Positions 1 to 6,535 of a DNA stretch of 14,785 nucleotides are shown in pieces. Source of the DNA: RQOF01 sp964461135 (GTDB lineage Bacteria > Calditrichota > Calditrichia > RBG-13-44-9); the NCBI GenBank assembly GCA_964461135.1, contig CAYWTB010000111.1, positions 1-14,785 of the forward strand. Reading direction: 5' to 3'. Positions within the stretch are counted from its first letter, which is position 1. Each line of letters starts with the position of its first letter. Made by a program: the position numbers and the translations under genes. Under the pieces are notes generated by a model. It saw only the letters and a list, made by a program, of their open reading frames with translations. It did no database searches and was not told the origin of the DNA.

Positions 1-96
1 TCTCATTTTTATTTTTGTGCTGTTCTGGAGAGTTGATGGTGTCACTTTAGCTTTTTTCAGACGCTGTCTTTTCTTAAATTATCTACCCAAAACGTT

Positions 97-104
97 AAGG
101 AGGT
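97..104 (+). promoter_or_regulatory. Strong Shine-Dalgarno site of the broken VOC gene
   Basis: The sequence AAGGAGGT sits five bases upstream of the ATG at 109 (counted from GGAGG). It is a near-perfect anti-16S match. It fixes the start of the VOC reading frame upstream of the internal stop, so the original gene began at 109 and not at the ATG at 250 that lies after the stop. Confidence 0.8.
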
Positions 105-108
105 AATC

Positions 109-486
109 ATGTCATCTAAATATAATCCGGTTAACTGGTTTGAGATTCCTGTAAAGGATATGAACAGGGCCAAATCATTCTATGAGCAGGTGCTGGGAGT
201 TGAACTGGCCCTGAATGAAATGGGAGGATCAGAAATGGCCTAGTTTCCCATGATTCAGGATGCGGCCGGTGCGACCGGTAGCCTGATCAGAGGCGAAGGA
301 TATTCTCCGTCCCACAGTGGGACTATGGTCTATTTCAGTGTGGCGGATATTGAAGCGGTTTTGAGGAAAGTAAATGAAAGAGGCGGAAAAACGTTGACTC
401 CCCTGACCAGTATCGGGGAATATGGATTTGTTGCCACTTTTGAAGACAGCGAAGGAAACCGTGTCGCCCTTCATTCCCTCAAATAG
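109..486 (+). pseudogene. VOC (glyoxalase/bleomycin-resistance fold) protein with an in-frame amber codon
   Basis: Read through one stop, this frame gives a 125-residue protein of the single-domain VOC family (two beta-alpha-beta-beta-beta modules). Such proteins bind a metal and act on small molecules; the substrate here is unknown. Module 1 holds WFEIPVKDMNRAKSFYEQVL (residues 10-29). Module 2 holds MVYFSVADIEAVL (72-84), and the protein ends with IGEYGFVATFEDSEGNRVAL. Codon 45 (241-243) is TAG within MA*FPM; relatives I recall read MAWFPM, so TGG probably became TAG. Frame, length and family motifs are intact on both sides, which points to a very recent lesion, a sequencing error or readthrough. 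An ATG at 250 could give a 78-residue C-terminal half, but it lacks a good ribosome binding site and half the fold. The terminal stop is also TAG, the only intact frame in the window to end that way. Confidence 0.85.
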
Positions 487-1242
487 GTAAAAAATTGCTG
501 ACTGCTTCTGAAGTTTTCTGAGGCAGGCGGCCATTCGATACTGGACATGTTTAGGATCTAATTTATTCTCTGCCTCTGATTCAAAATCCCGGATATTTTG
601 TAAAATAATCCGGGATTTTCCTTCCCGGGCTCAAGCATTTGTGGTTCAGATATCTTTATTCATTTTTTGAATTTGCAGAAGAGGATCCTGGCAACAACCT
701 GATTTATTGAATGGTAAGCTTGTTTTTTTGACGGGATGAACAGGATAAGTGATCCTTTTGTTCTTCAGCATGTAATTAAAATATCCATAAACCGATATCC
801 GGATATTTTGTATTCTCTTATATATTATTAAGTGATTTCTTTAAGATCCTTAAATAATTTTGCCCTCTTTTTTAAATTAGTGTTTATTTAACCATCAGCT
901 TTTTCAGGGGGCAGATAGTAATATTAATTTCTTTCAAATATGTGCTGTATGTTATTGTGCTGTAATTTACAAGAATATAAGTATTTGTCGTCAGGTTCAT
1001 CCTGTTCCATGTTCAAATCTTGCTGTATACATTCAGTGTCAGAGAGTTATAAATCTGATATCCAGTAGGTGGTCCCTATCCCGGATTCAGCCCGGGGTTG
1101 CTTTTTAAGTATCCTGTTGATAATTTAGAATACATCTGTCGCGGCAGGTTTTTCACTGTAATGGTTCCGTTTTCTCATAAAATTTTTTTAATAGCGGCTT
1201 AATATTGCTGCTTAAAGATTATTTTAGGAGGAAAACAAATTT
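487..1242. other. Long intergenic region, AT-rich with repeat remnants
   Basis: No convincing gene is visible on either strand in this 756-base gap. It contains the terminator at 583-623 and the 14-base direct repeat CCGGATATTTTGTA (589-602 and 799-812), the second copy of which overlaps the 12-base palindrome ATATCCGGATAT (795-806). It also contains a degenerate pair of motifs around 730-746 and 994-1009 based on GGATGAACAGGAT in opposite orientations. A weak promoter-like pair, TTGCTT (1098-1103) and TAATTT (1121-1126) spaced by 17 bases, lies upstream of the ROK gene. I would not rely on it. Confidence 0.5.
583..623 (+). terminator. Rho-independent terminator after the VOC gene
   Basis: Bases 583-594 (AAAATCCCGGAT) pair perfectly with 608-619 (ATCCGGGATTTT), enclosing a 13-base loop that could zip further (TTTT with AAAA). 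The descending arm ends in a short T run. It lies about 100 bases past the VOC stop and isolates that gene from the ROK gene. The A-rich and T-rich arms could terminate on either strand. Confidence 0.75.
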
Positions 1243-2142
1243 ATGAATCTGTTTGGGGGAATTGAAGCGGGGGGAACTAAATTTATCTGCGGGATCGGTT
1301 CGGATCCTTTCAGTTTGCGCGAGGAAACCAGATTCGAAACAACCTCTCCCGCTGATACCATTCAACGGGCCATTGATTATTTCCTGGAACAACATTCAAA
1401 GCATCCCTTATCAGCAATTGGTATCGGATCTTTCGGACCACTGGATTTAAACAGAGATTCTTCCACCTATGGATATATCCGGAATACTCCCAAACAAGGC
1501 TGGGGAAATACCAATCTATTGGGAAAAATAAAAGAGGCATTGAACGTGCCGGTTGGATTCGATACCGATGTAAATGCAGCGGCATTGAGTGAATATGAAT
1601 GGGGAGCCGCTCGGGGATTAACTGATTTTATCTATATCACGATCGGAACGGGCATCGGTGGTGGTGGCATGATCAATGGCAAACTCATGCATGGCCTTCT
1701 GCACCCGGAAATGGGCCATATCTTTATTCCTCATGATCCAGAAAGGGATCCCTATCCCGGTCATTGTCCCTATCACCGGAATTGCTTTGAAGGCCTGGCC
1801 AGTGGTCCTGCCATCAGCGCCCGCTGGGGAGAGGAAGCGGAGTGCTTGGAGCCGGATCATCCCGCCTGGAAGCTGGAGGCGGAATACATTTCCCTGGCCC
1901 TGGTTAATTATATCTGTTCGATTTCTCCTCAAAAGATTATTATTGGCGGGGGCGTAATGAAACAGCCGGTGCTTCTTCCACGGATTCATGAAAACGTGAA
2001 GAAACTGCTCAACGATTATATACAGGCTCCGGAAATCAGTGATAATATTGAGGAATTTATTGTTCTGCCGGAATTGGGAGACCGGTCCGGTATTCTGGGT
2101 GCCTTCAGTCTGGCGAAAAAAGAATATGGGAGACCAAAATAA
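1243..2142 (+). CDS. ROK-family sugar kinase, fructokinase type
   Basis: This 299-residue protein probably phosphorylates fructose (or a related hexose) with ATP in the cytoplasm, feeding glycolysis. The N-terminal phosphate-binding loop is FGGIEAGGTKF (residues 4-14). The catalytic aspartate is D109 in TDVNAAALSE. A second phosphate loop is IGTGIGGGG (134-142). The ROK zinc site is visible as H159 (EMGH) plus C175, H178 and C181 in HCPYHRNC. The CPxH spacing, followed by EGLASGP, is typical of bacterial fructokinases of the ScrK/GmuE type rather than glucokinases or NagC-type regulators, and there is no N-terminal DNA-binding domain. GGGV (235-238) marks the C-terminal adenosine-binding part. 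The ATG is preceded by AGGAGG (1226-1231). Length is normal for the family. No sugar transporter or glycosidase is adjacent, so the substrate is inferred from family alone. Confidence 0.9.
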   Translation: MNLFGGIEAGGTKFICGIGSDPFSLREETRFETTSPADTIQRAIDYFLEQHSKHPLSAIGIGSFGPLDLNRDSSTYGYIRNTPKQGWGNTNLLGKIKEALNVPVGFDTDVNAAALSEYEWGAARGLTDFIYITIGTGIGGGGMINGKLMHGLLHPEMGHIFIPHDPERDPYPGHCPYHRNCFEGLASGPAISARWGEEAECLEPDHPAWKLEAEYISLALVNYICSISPQKIIIGGGVMKQPVLLPRIHENVKKLLNDYIQAPEISDNIEEFIVLPELGDRSGILGAFSLAKKEYGRPK

Positions 2143-2255
2143 ATTTTGAATCGGATCTTTAATAGAATTACTATTCAGAAATGTTTAACTTAGAATTTTC
2201 AGTCACTTGCCGGCGTAGAAGGCAGCTTTTTTAGATATTTCCTTGGTGAGGCACA

Positions 2256-3008
2256 ATGACCTCAAAAGCAGAACAGATTTTTTTTGAAATTCACAGCAAT
2301 AATTTAAGCGAGGGACCGGGAAATTTCGAATCCACCCGTAAAGCATTTGACTATCTTGCCGGTCTGCCGGACCATCCCAGGATTTTGGATCTTGGCTGCG
2401 GACCGGGACGGCAAACCCTGGATCTGGCTGCCCTGTCCCATGCCTGGATTTATGTCATTGATCTTTATGGTATGTATTTAAATCAGCTGAAGCGGCGGAT
2501 TGATGAAGCTCAACTGAAACATTACGTATTTCCGGTGAATTGCGATATGAAATTCTTGCCATTTCAGGAAAATGTATTTGATGTGATCTGGGGGGAAGGT
2601 TCAATCTATCTGACAGGATTTGAAAAGGGACTGATCCTGTGGAAATCATTTCTGAAGCCCGGGGGATACCTGGTGGTCAGTGAAATTTCCTGGCTTAGGG
2701 ATAACCCGCCCTGCGAGTTACAACAATATTGGAATTCCAGCTATCCGGCCATGAATACCATCCCGGGAAACCTGGCCAGCATTGAGAACAGGGGTTATAA
2801 ATTATCAGGTTATTTTGTCCTGCCCGATAATGCCTGGTGGAATGATTATTATGGACCGCTGGAAAGCAAAATTTCTCGTCTGATGAAGTGTTATCGGGAA
2901 GATCCCAAAGCTCTGAAGATTCTGGAAGCCGAAGAAATTGAAATGGAAATGTTCCGGCGCTATTCGGATTATTTTGGCTATGTGTTCTTTATCATGCAAA
3001 AGCCGTAA
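2256..3008 (+). CDS. Class I SAM-dependent methyltransferase
   Basis: This 250-residue soluble protein has the Rossmann-like methyltransferase fold. Motif I is ILDLGCGPGRQT (residues 43-54), the S-adenosylmethionine loop. The acidic end of strand 2 is IDLY (68-71), the post-I motif is NCDMKFLPF (95-103), motif II is FDVIWGEG (108-115), and motif III is LKPGGYLVVSE (133-143). The N-terminal GPGNFESTRKAF and the central YWNSSYPAM resemble, as I recall, a widespread family of unassigned small-molecule methyltransferases. The acceptor substrate cannot be told. The gene starts 113 bases after the ROK kinase with GGTGAGG ahead of the ATG, and a terminator follows three bases past its stop. It may therefore be the last gene of a two-gene unit with the kinase, although the gap leaves room for its own promoter. 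Confidence 0.9.
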   Translation: MTSKAEQIFFEIHSNNLSEGPGNFESTRKAFDYLAGLPDHPRILDLGCGPGRQTLDLAALSHAWIYVIDLYGMYLNQLKRRIDEAQLKHYVFPVNCDMKFLPFQENVFDVIWGEGSIYLTGFEKGLILWKSFLKPGGYLVVSEISWLRDNPPCELQQYWNSSYPAMNTIPGNLASIENRGYKLSGYFVLPDNAWWNDYYGPLESKISRLMKCYREDPKALKILEAEEIEMEMFRRYSDYFGYVFFIMQKP

Positions 3009-3010
3009 TC

Positions 3011-3040
3011 AACGGACGGCTTTGCCGTCGTTTGTTGTTT
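3011..3040 (+). terminator. Rho-independent terminator after the methyltransferase
   Basis: The arms AACGGACGGC and GCCGTCGTT flank a TTT loop and form a nine-base-pair stem with one bulged G, followed by TTGTTGTTTT. It begins only three bases after the methyltransferase stop codon and separates the kinase/methyltransferase pair from the hydrolase gene. The next 170 bases to the hydrolase start hold no gene I can support. Confidence 0.75.
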
Positions 3041-3213
3041 TCAGGAATAAGTCACGGGATGCGGTTTCGGGTAGAAAAGGGAAATACAAGTCATGCAGTC
3101 GTGAAAAGCAAAAGAAAATTTATACCGACCTCAGTTAAAATCAGAATCATACTGCTGTTCAGGTCAACACCGCAGTCTTAGTTGCCGGACAAAACAGAGG
3201 AGGATTTTAGGCC

Positions 3214-4326
3214 GTGAAAATTTTATTCCGTATTTCCAACTGGATTTTTACTTTCTTTTTTCTTTTGCTGTTTTTACTAAGCATTTTATCCGAGAACTAT
3301 CTTCCGATGATAATTATTTTGGCGGGTGCACTGCTGTTGTTATATCCAGCCCGGAAATGGACCGGCAAAATCACTAATTTGTCTTTGCCCTTGTGGTTGC
3401 GAGTTATCAGTGCAACCATCATATTCCTTCTGTTTCTGCTGACCACATTTATGGGGATGGGCAATAAATATTCCATATACAAAAACCCCGAAATAAAAGC
3501 CGGTCCGATGGCCATTTACGATACACGGATGGAAGAATGGCCGGTTCCTTATGAAAGCCGTTACCTGGATACGGAATTCGGCAAAGTTCATGTCATCATC
3601 AGCGGTCCGGAAGATGCACCGCCAATTTTCCTTCTGCACGCATCCGCCATGGCCTCATGGTCATGGCTGTACAACATTGAAGGACTGAACAGGCATTACC
3701 GCACCTATGCAGTTGATACCATTGGTGATGCCGGCAGGAGTGAACTGGCAGATATAAATTACTACCCGAGTGATGGCGCTGCCCTGGTGGAATTGTATCA
3801 GGAAATCATGGATCAACTGGGTGTGGAAAAAGTCAGCTTCATTGGCGCTTCGCAGGGAGGTTTTATCTCAACCCGGATGGCACTTCAGGTGCCGCAAAGA
3901 GTTAACAAGTTAATCTTATGCGGACCCATGGGATATGGTGGTACAAACATATCGGTACTACGAATTGTGCTTACCACCATGTTTCCCCTGAAGCCATTGC
4001 AGGTGAGCGCATCACGCTGGGCATTTGGAGACAATCCCGCGGTTCAGGCAGCGGTGGGGGAGTGGTTTGAATTGATAATAAAGGGGGTGGTTTCCCGGCA
4101 GGCCAGTCCCATGCCCTTCACTCCCGAACAACTTAACAGCCTTAAAATGCCGGTCATGGTAATGCTTGGTACCAGGGACGGGCTGGTGGGTAATCCTGAT
4201 TATACCAAAAAAATGGCTCAAAATATTCCTGATGCGCGAATTGAACTGCTTGATACCGGCCATCTGATCAGCGCTGAGCGGCCGGACGAATTTAATAGAC
4301 TGATATCAGATTTCATAGGAATGTAA
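3214..4326 (+). CDS. Membrane-anchored alpha/beta hydrolase
   Basis: This 370-residue protein combines about 80 residues of membrane-spanning sequence with an alpha/beta-hydrolase domain. Three hydrophobic segments lie near residues 8-25, 30-46 and 62-80. Positive residues at the N-terminus and in PARKWTGK (45-52) suggest both are cytoplasmic, which would put the catalytic domain outside the inner membrane (inference). In the domain, HASAMASW (142-149) is the oxyanion region. S213 in GASQGG is the nucleophile, D322 in GTRDGLV the likely acid, and H350 in DTGHLI the histidine, so the triad is complete. The substrate (an ester, lactone or similar) is unknown. The start is GTG at 3214, supported by AGGAGG at 3198-3203. 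It sits alone after a terminator, with 171 bases before the MBL-fold gene. A weak hairpin, CATAACG/CGTTATG (4342-4364), follows the stop but lacks a T tract. Confidence 0.88.
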   Translation: MKILFRISNWIFTFFFLLLFLLSILSENYLPMIIILAGALLLLYPARKWTGKITNLSLPLWLRVISATIIFLLFLLTTFMGMGNKYSIYKNPEIKAGPMAIYDTRMEEWPVPYESRYLDTEFGKVHVIISGPEDAPPIFLLHASAMASWSWLYNIEGLNRHYRTYAVDTIGDAGRSELADINYYPSDGAALVELYQEIMDQLGVEKVSFIGASQGGFISTRMALQVPQRVNKLILCGPMGYGGTNISVLRIVLTTMFPLKPLQVSASRWAFGDNPAVQAAVGEWFELIIKGVVSRQASPMPFTPEQLNSLKMPVMVMLGTRDGLVGNPDYTKKMAQNIPDARIELLDTGHLISAERPDEFNRLISDFIGM

Positions 4327-4497
4327 TTAAATTGTCAAATACATAACGATTTAGAAGCGTTATGAAATCTAACCGGCACATAGGCTGATAATATTCAGGG
4401 AATATCTAATAATCAGGTATGACAATATCAATTATTATATAAGGTGATAACTAATTCAGGATATCCGGCTTTTAAAACAAAAGTGAGGTAAGATAAC

Positions 4498-5181
4498 ATG
4501 CCATTACAAATATACCCCATTCATCTTGGGATTAATAGATGCTATATTGTCCGGGATAAGGGTGTGATAATGATTGATGGCGGTCCTCCCAATAGGATTA
4601 AAACTATTAAAAAATTTTTAGCAGATATGCCCATGCTCCCGGGGGAGATTAAGTTGATTGTTTTGTCCCATGGTGACTTTGATCATGTCGGCTCGGCGGC
4701 AGATATAAGGGAACTGAGCGGGGCAAAAATTGCGATCCATGAAAAGGACAGAATTAATCTGGAACAGGCTCGCTTTAATTTTCCCCGGGGAGTGACTGCA
4801 TGGGGTCACATCACCCGGGGATTATTGTTGCCATTTTTAAAGCCTCTGGTGAGGTTCCAGCCAGCCAGGGCTGACATTGTATTGAATGAAAAGGATTTCT
4901 CCCTGGAACAATTCGGCATAAATGGTAAAATTATCCATACTCCCGGTCATACTCCCGGTTCGGTGTCTGTCCTGCTGGAAACGGGCGAAGCCTTTGTGGG
5001 TTGTCTGGCACATAGTAACCTTCCGTTTCGGTTAAAACCGGGCTTGCCCATATTTGCGGGGGATATCGAAAGGGTGATACAAAGTTGGAAGTCAATTATC
5101 GAAAGAGGTGCCCGCATGATATATCCGGCGCATGGGGATCCATTCCCGGTTGAGGTTATAAAAAATATATTGAAGATCTGA
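4498..5181 (+). CDS. MBL-fold metallo-hydrolase
   Basis: This 227-residue protein has the metallo-beta-lactamase fold, used by many hydrolases of thioesters, lactones and phosphoesters. The metal-binding motif is SHGDFDHVG (residues 57-65), giving H58, D60, D62 and H63, with Asp replacing the second His of the usual HxHxDH. H150 in HTPGHTPGS is the next ligand. The position normally held by the bridging Asp appears as C169 in FVGCLAHSN. H212 in YPAHGDPF is the last ligand. The Cys may be normal for this subfamily; I cannot check. There is no signal peptide, so it is probably cytoplasmic. The start ATG has GTGAGGT eight or so bases upstream. The LysE-type exporter begins 75 bases downstream, close enough to be co-transcribed. 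The substrate is unknown, and a beta-lactamase role is not indicated. Confidence 0.88.
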   Translation: MPLQIYPIHLGINRCYIVRDKGVIMIDGGPPNRIKTIKKFLADMPMLPGEIKLIVLSHGDFDHVGSAADIRELSGAKIAIHEKDRINLEQARFNFPRGVTAWGHITRGLLLPFLKPLVRFQPARADIVLNEKDFSLEQFGINGKIIHTPGHTPGSVSVLLETGEAFVGCLAHSNLPFRLKPGLPIFAGDIERVIQSWKSIIERGARMIYPAHGDPFPVEVIKNILKI

Positions 5182-5256
5182 TTTCAGTATCAGATGATGC
5201 TGAGAAAATAAGAATGGTCAAATAATTCAGCAAATTCCGGGGAGTGAACATCATCC

Positions 5257-5877
5257 ATGTTATTTTACTTGACGTTCGGGATTACCTATGGTTTTGCAGC
5301 GGCGGTTATGCCGGGACCCCTGATCACTTACCTGGTGTCCCACACTTTAACAAATGGTTCCCGCAGTACCCTTCCTGCGGTTTTTGCCCCGCTCATCAGT
5401 GATGGGCCCATTGCGCTGCTGGTGATGCTGGTGCTGATTAAAGTTCCTGCGGGCATTGTGCAATTGCTGCGGATTGGCGGTGGAATTTTCATCCTGTACC
5501 TGGCGCTGGGTGCTTTTCAGGCCTGGCGCAATTATGAGAATAAAATGACCCTGAATGAAAAAACAAGCCCTAAAAGTCTGTATAAAGCTGTAACAGTAAA
5601 TTTTTTGAATCCTGGTCCCTATCTTGGCTGGAGCCTGGTATTGGGACCGCTACTTCTGAAAGGATGGCAGGAGAGCGCCGGGAACGGCATAGTGCTGCTG
5701 GCTGCATTTTACCTGACCATGATTATCAGCCTGGCAGCAGTTATCCTACTTTTTGGGACGGCACGGCAGCTGGGATCGAAGGTGAACCGGAGCATGCTGG
5801 GCGTCTCTGCCATTGCCCTGGCCGCGTTTGGACTTTACCAGTTATGGTTGGGATTGATGATGTTTTGGCAGGGTTGA
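5257..5877 (+). CDS. LysE-family translocator (RhtB/LysE-like exporter)
   Basis: This 206-residue inner-membrane protein matches the LysE superfamily in length and in its roughly six hydrophobic segments. The family hallmark near the N-terminus is GFAAAVMPGPL (residues 12-22). The second conserved region is FLNPGPYLGW (117-126), where the Asn-Pro pair is typical of the repeat start. Family members export amino acids or related small metabolites by proton antiport; the substrate here is not predictable. GGGGAG (5239-5244) precedes the ATG by 12 bases. The gene follows the MBL-fold hydrolase by 75 bases with no terminator between, so the two may share a transcript. One reading is that a hydrolysis product or toxic metabolite is exported, but this is inference from position only. 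About 150 bases of apparently empty sequence follow. Confidence 0.88.
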   Translation: MLFYLTFGITYGFAAAVMPGPLITYLVSHTLTNGSRSTLPAVFAPLISDGPIALLVMLVLIKVPAGIVQLLRIGGGIFILYLALGAFQAWRNYENKMTLNEKTSPKSLYKAVTVNFLNPGPYLGWSLVLGPLLLKGWQESAGNGIVLLAAFYLTMIISLAAVILLFGTARQLGSKVNRSMLGVSAIALAAFGLYQLWLGLMMFWQG

Positions 5878-6028
5878 GACGGGCGAAAAATCTGCCTATG
5901 GGGACAGCTGATATGCACATAAAGAAGAGGGATTCTAGTTTTTGATACCTGTGGATAAAAAGTGACTGAAATTTTCTGCCAGGATTTTTATTATCTCATA
6001 CAATTGATATCAAATTGGGGGTGATGTC

Positions 6029-6451
6029 ATGTTAAAGTTCAGTCGGAAAATAACTGAAAAGTTTTTGCTTGTATTCATAACTTCCTTCCACTTTTTTTCA
6101 AGCGCAGACAAATCATTTTCACAAAGTCCTGTCAGGGCCGATTCATCGATTTTCCGTAATTCAGAATCGTTATTGTTCAGAACAGAAACCCGAATTTTTC
6201 ATTCCGGTCTAATAAATCAGGATTTTGAAATTTTTGAAGCATTACCGACAGATTACTTTCAAAGTGATGCAAGCTATCCGGTTCTGTACTGCACCGATGC
6301 TAACCGGAATTTTAATCTGGTAAGTAATATTGTTAATATTCTGAATTTTCCTTACAGGGAAATTCCACCAATTTTAGTTGTGGGGATTGACTATCCTCCA
6401 AGGGGCTTAGAGGTTTGAGCCATTGGGAGGGAGCGGGATCTGACCCCCACC
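6029..6451 (+). pseudogene. Truncated exported esterase (esterase D/IroE-like) with in-frame opal codon
   Basis: The start has a good ribosome binding site (GGGGGTGAT, 6017-6024). The first 32 or so residues look like a signal sequence with a hydrophobic core around residues 12-24. The rest matches the N-terminal third of the putative esterase family (an alpha/beta hydrolase acting on feruloyl, siderophore or similar esters). SYPVLYCTDANRNF (residues 82-95) is the strand and oxyanion region and VVGIDYPPRG (117-126) the next strand. The frame stops at TGA (6416-6418, codon 130). Without that stop it continues AIGRERDLTPT to 6451, matching the conserved RDxTPT that follows a tryptophan pair in relatives as I recall them. 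Similarity ends there, one base before the terminator stem. The catalytic Ser, Asp and His regions are all missing, so any product would be inactive. Confidence 0.8.
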
Positions 6452-6486
6452 AAAAATCCCGAATCAGAAGATTGCGGGATTTTTTC
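6452..6486 (+). terminator. Rho-independent terminator at the esterase breakpoint
   Basis: AAAAATCCCG (6452-6461) pairs perfectly with CGGGATTTTT (6475-6484) around a 13-base loop, ending in a run of six Ts. It is the same kind of stem (AAATCCCG/CGGGATTT) as the terminator at 583-623. It starts exactly where esterase homology stops and lies 50 bases ahead of the next gene, so that gene needs its own promoter or readthrough. Confidence 0.85.
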
Positions 6487-6535
6487 TGCACGCCAACCTG
6501 AATATAAAATTGGTAAAGTGTAAAGGTCGGAAAAA

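Noticed and set aside
250..486. A separate 78-residue gene starting at the internal ATG
   Set aside because: It is the in-frame back half of the broken VOC gene, lacks a ribosome binding site and would contain only part of the fold.
1011..1110. A tRNA-like signal (GTTCAAATC and nearby GC-rich pairs)
   Set aside because: No cloverleaf with an acceptor stem, anticodon arm and correct spacing can be formed.
4342..4364. Hairpin CATAACG/CGTTATG as a terminator after the alpha/beta hydrolase
   Set aside because: The seven-pair stem is AT-rich, has a nine-base loop and no T tract, so it is too weak to call.
5664..5945. A 93-residue frame overlapping the LysE gene
   Set aside because: It is a shadow of the exporter's coding sequence, with no domain of its own.
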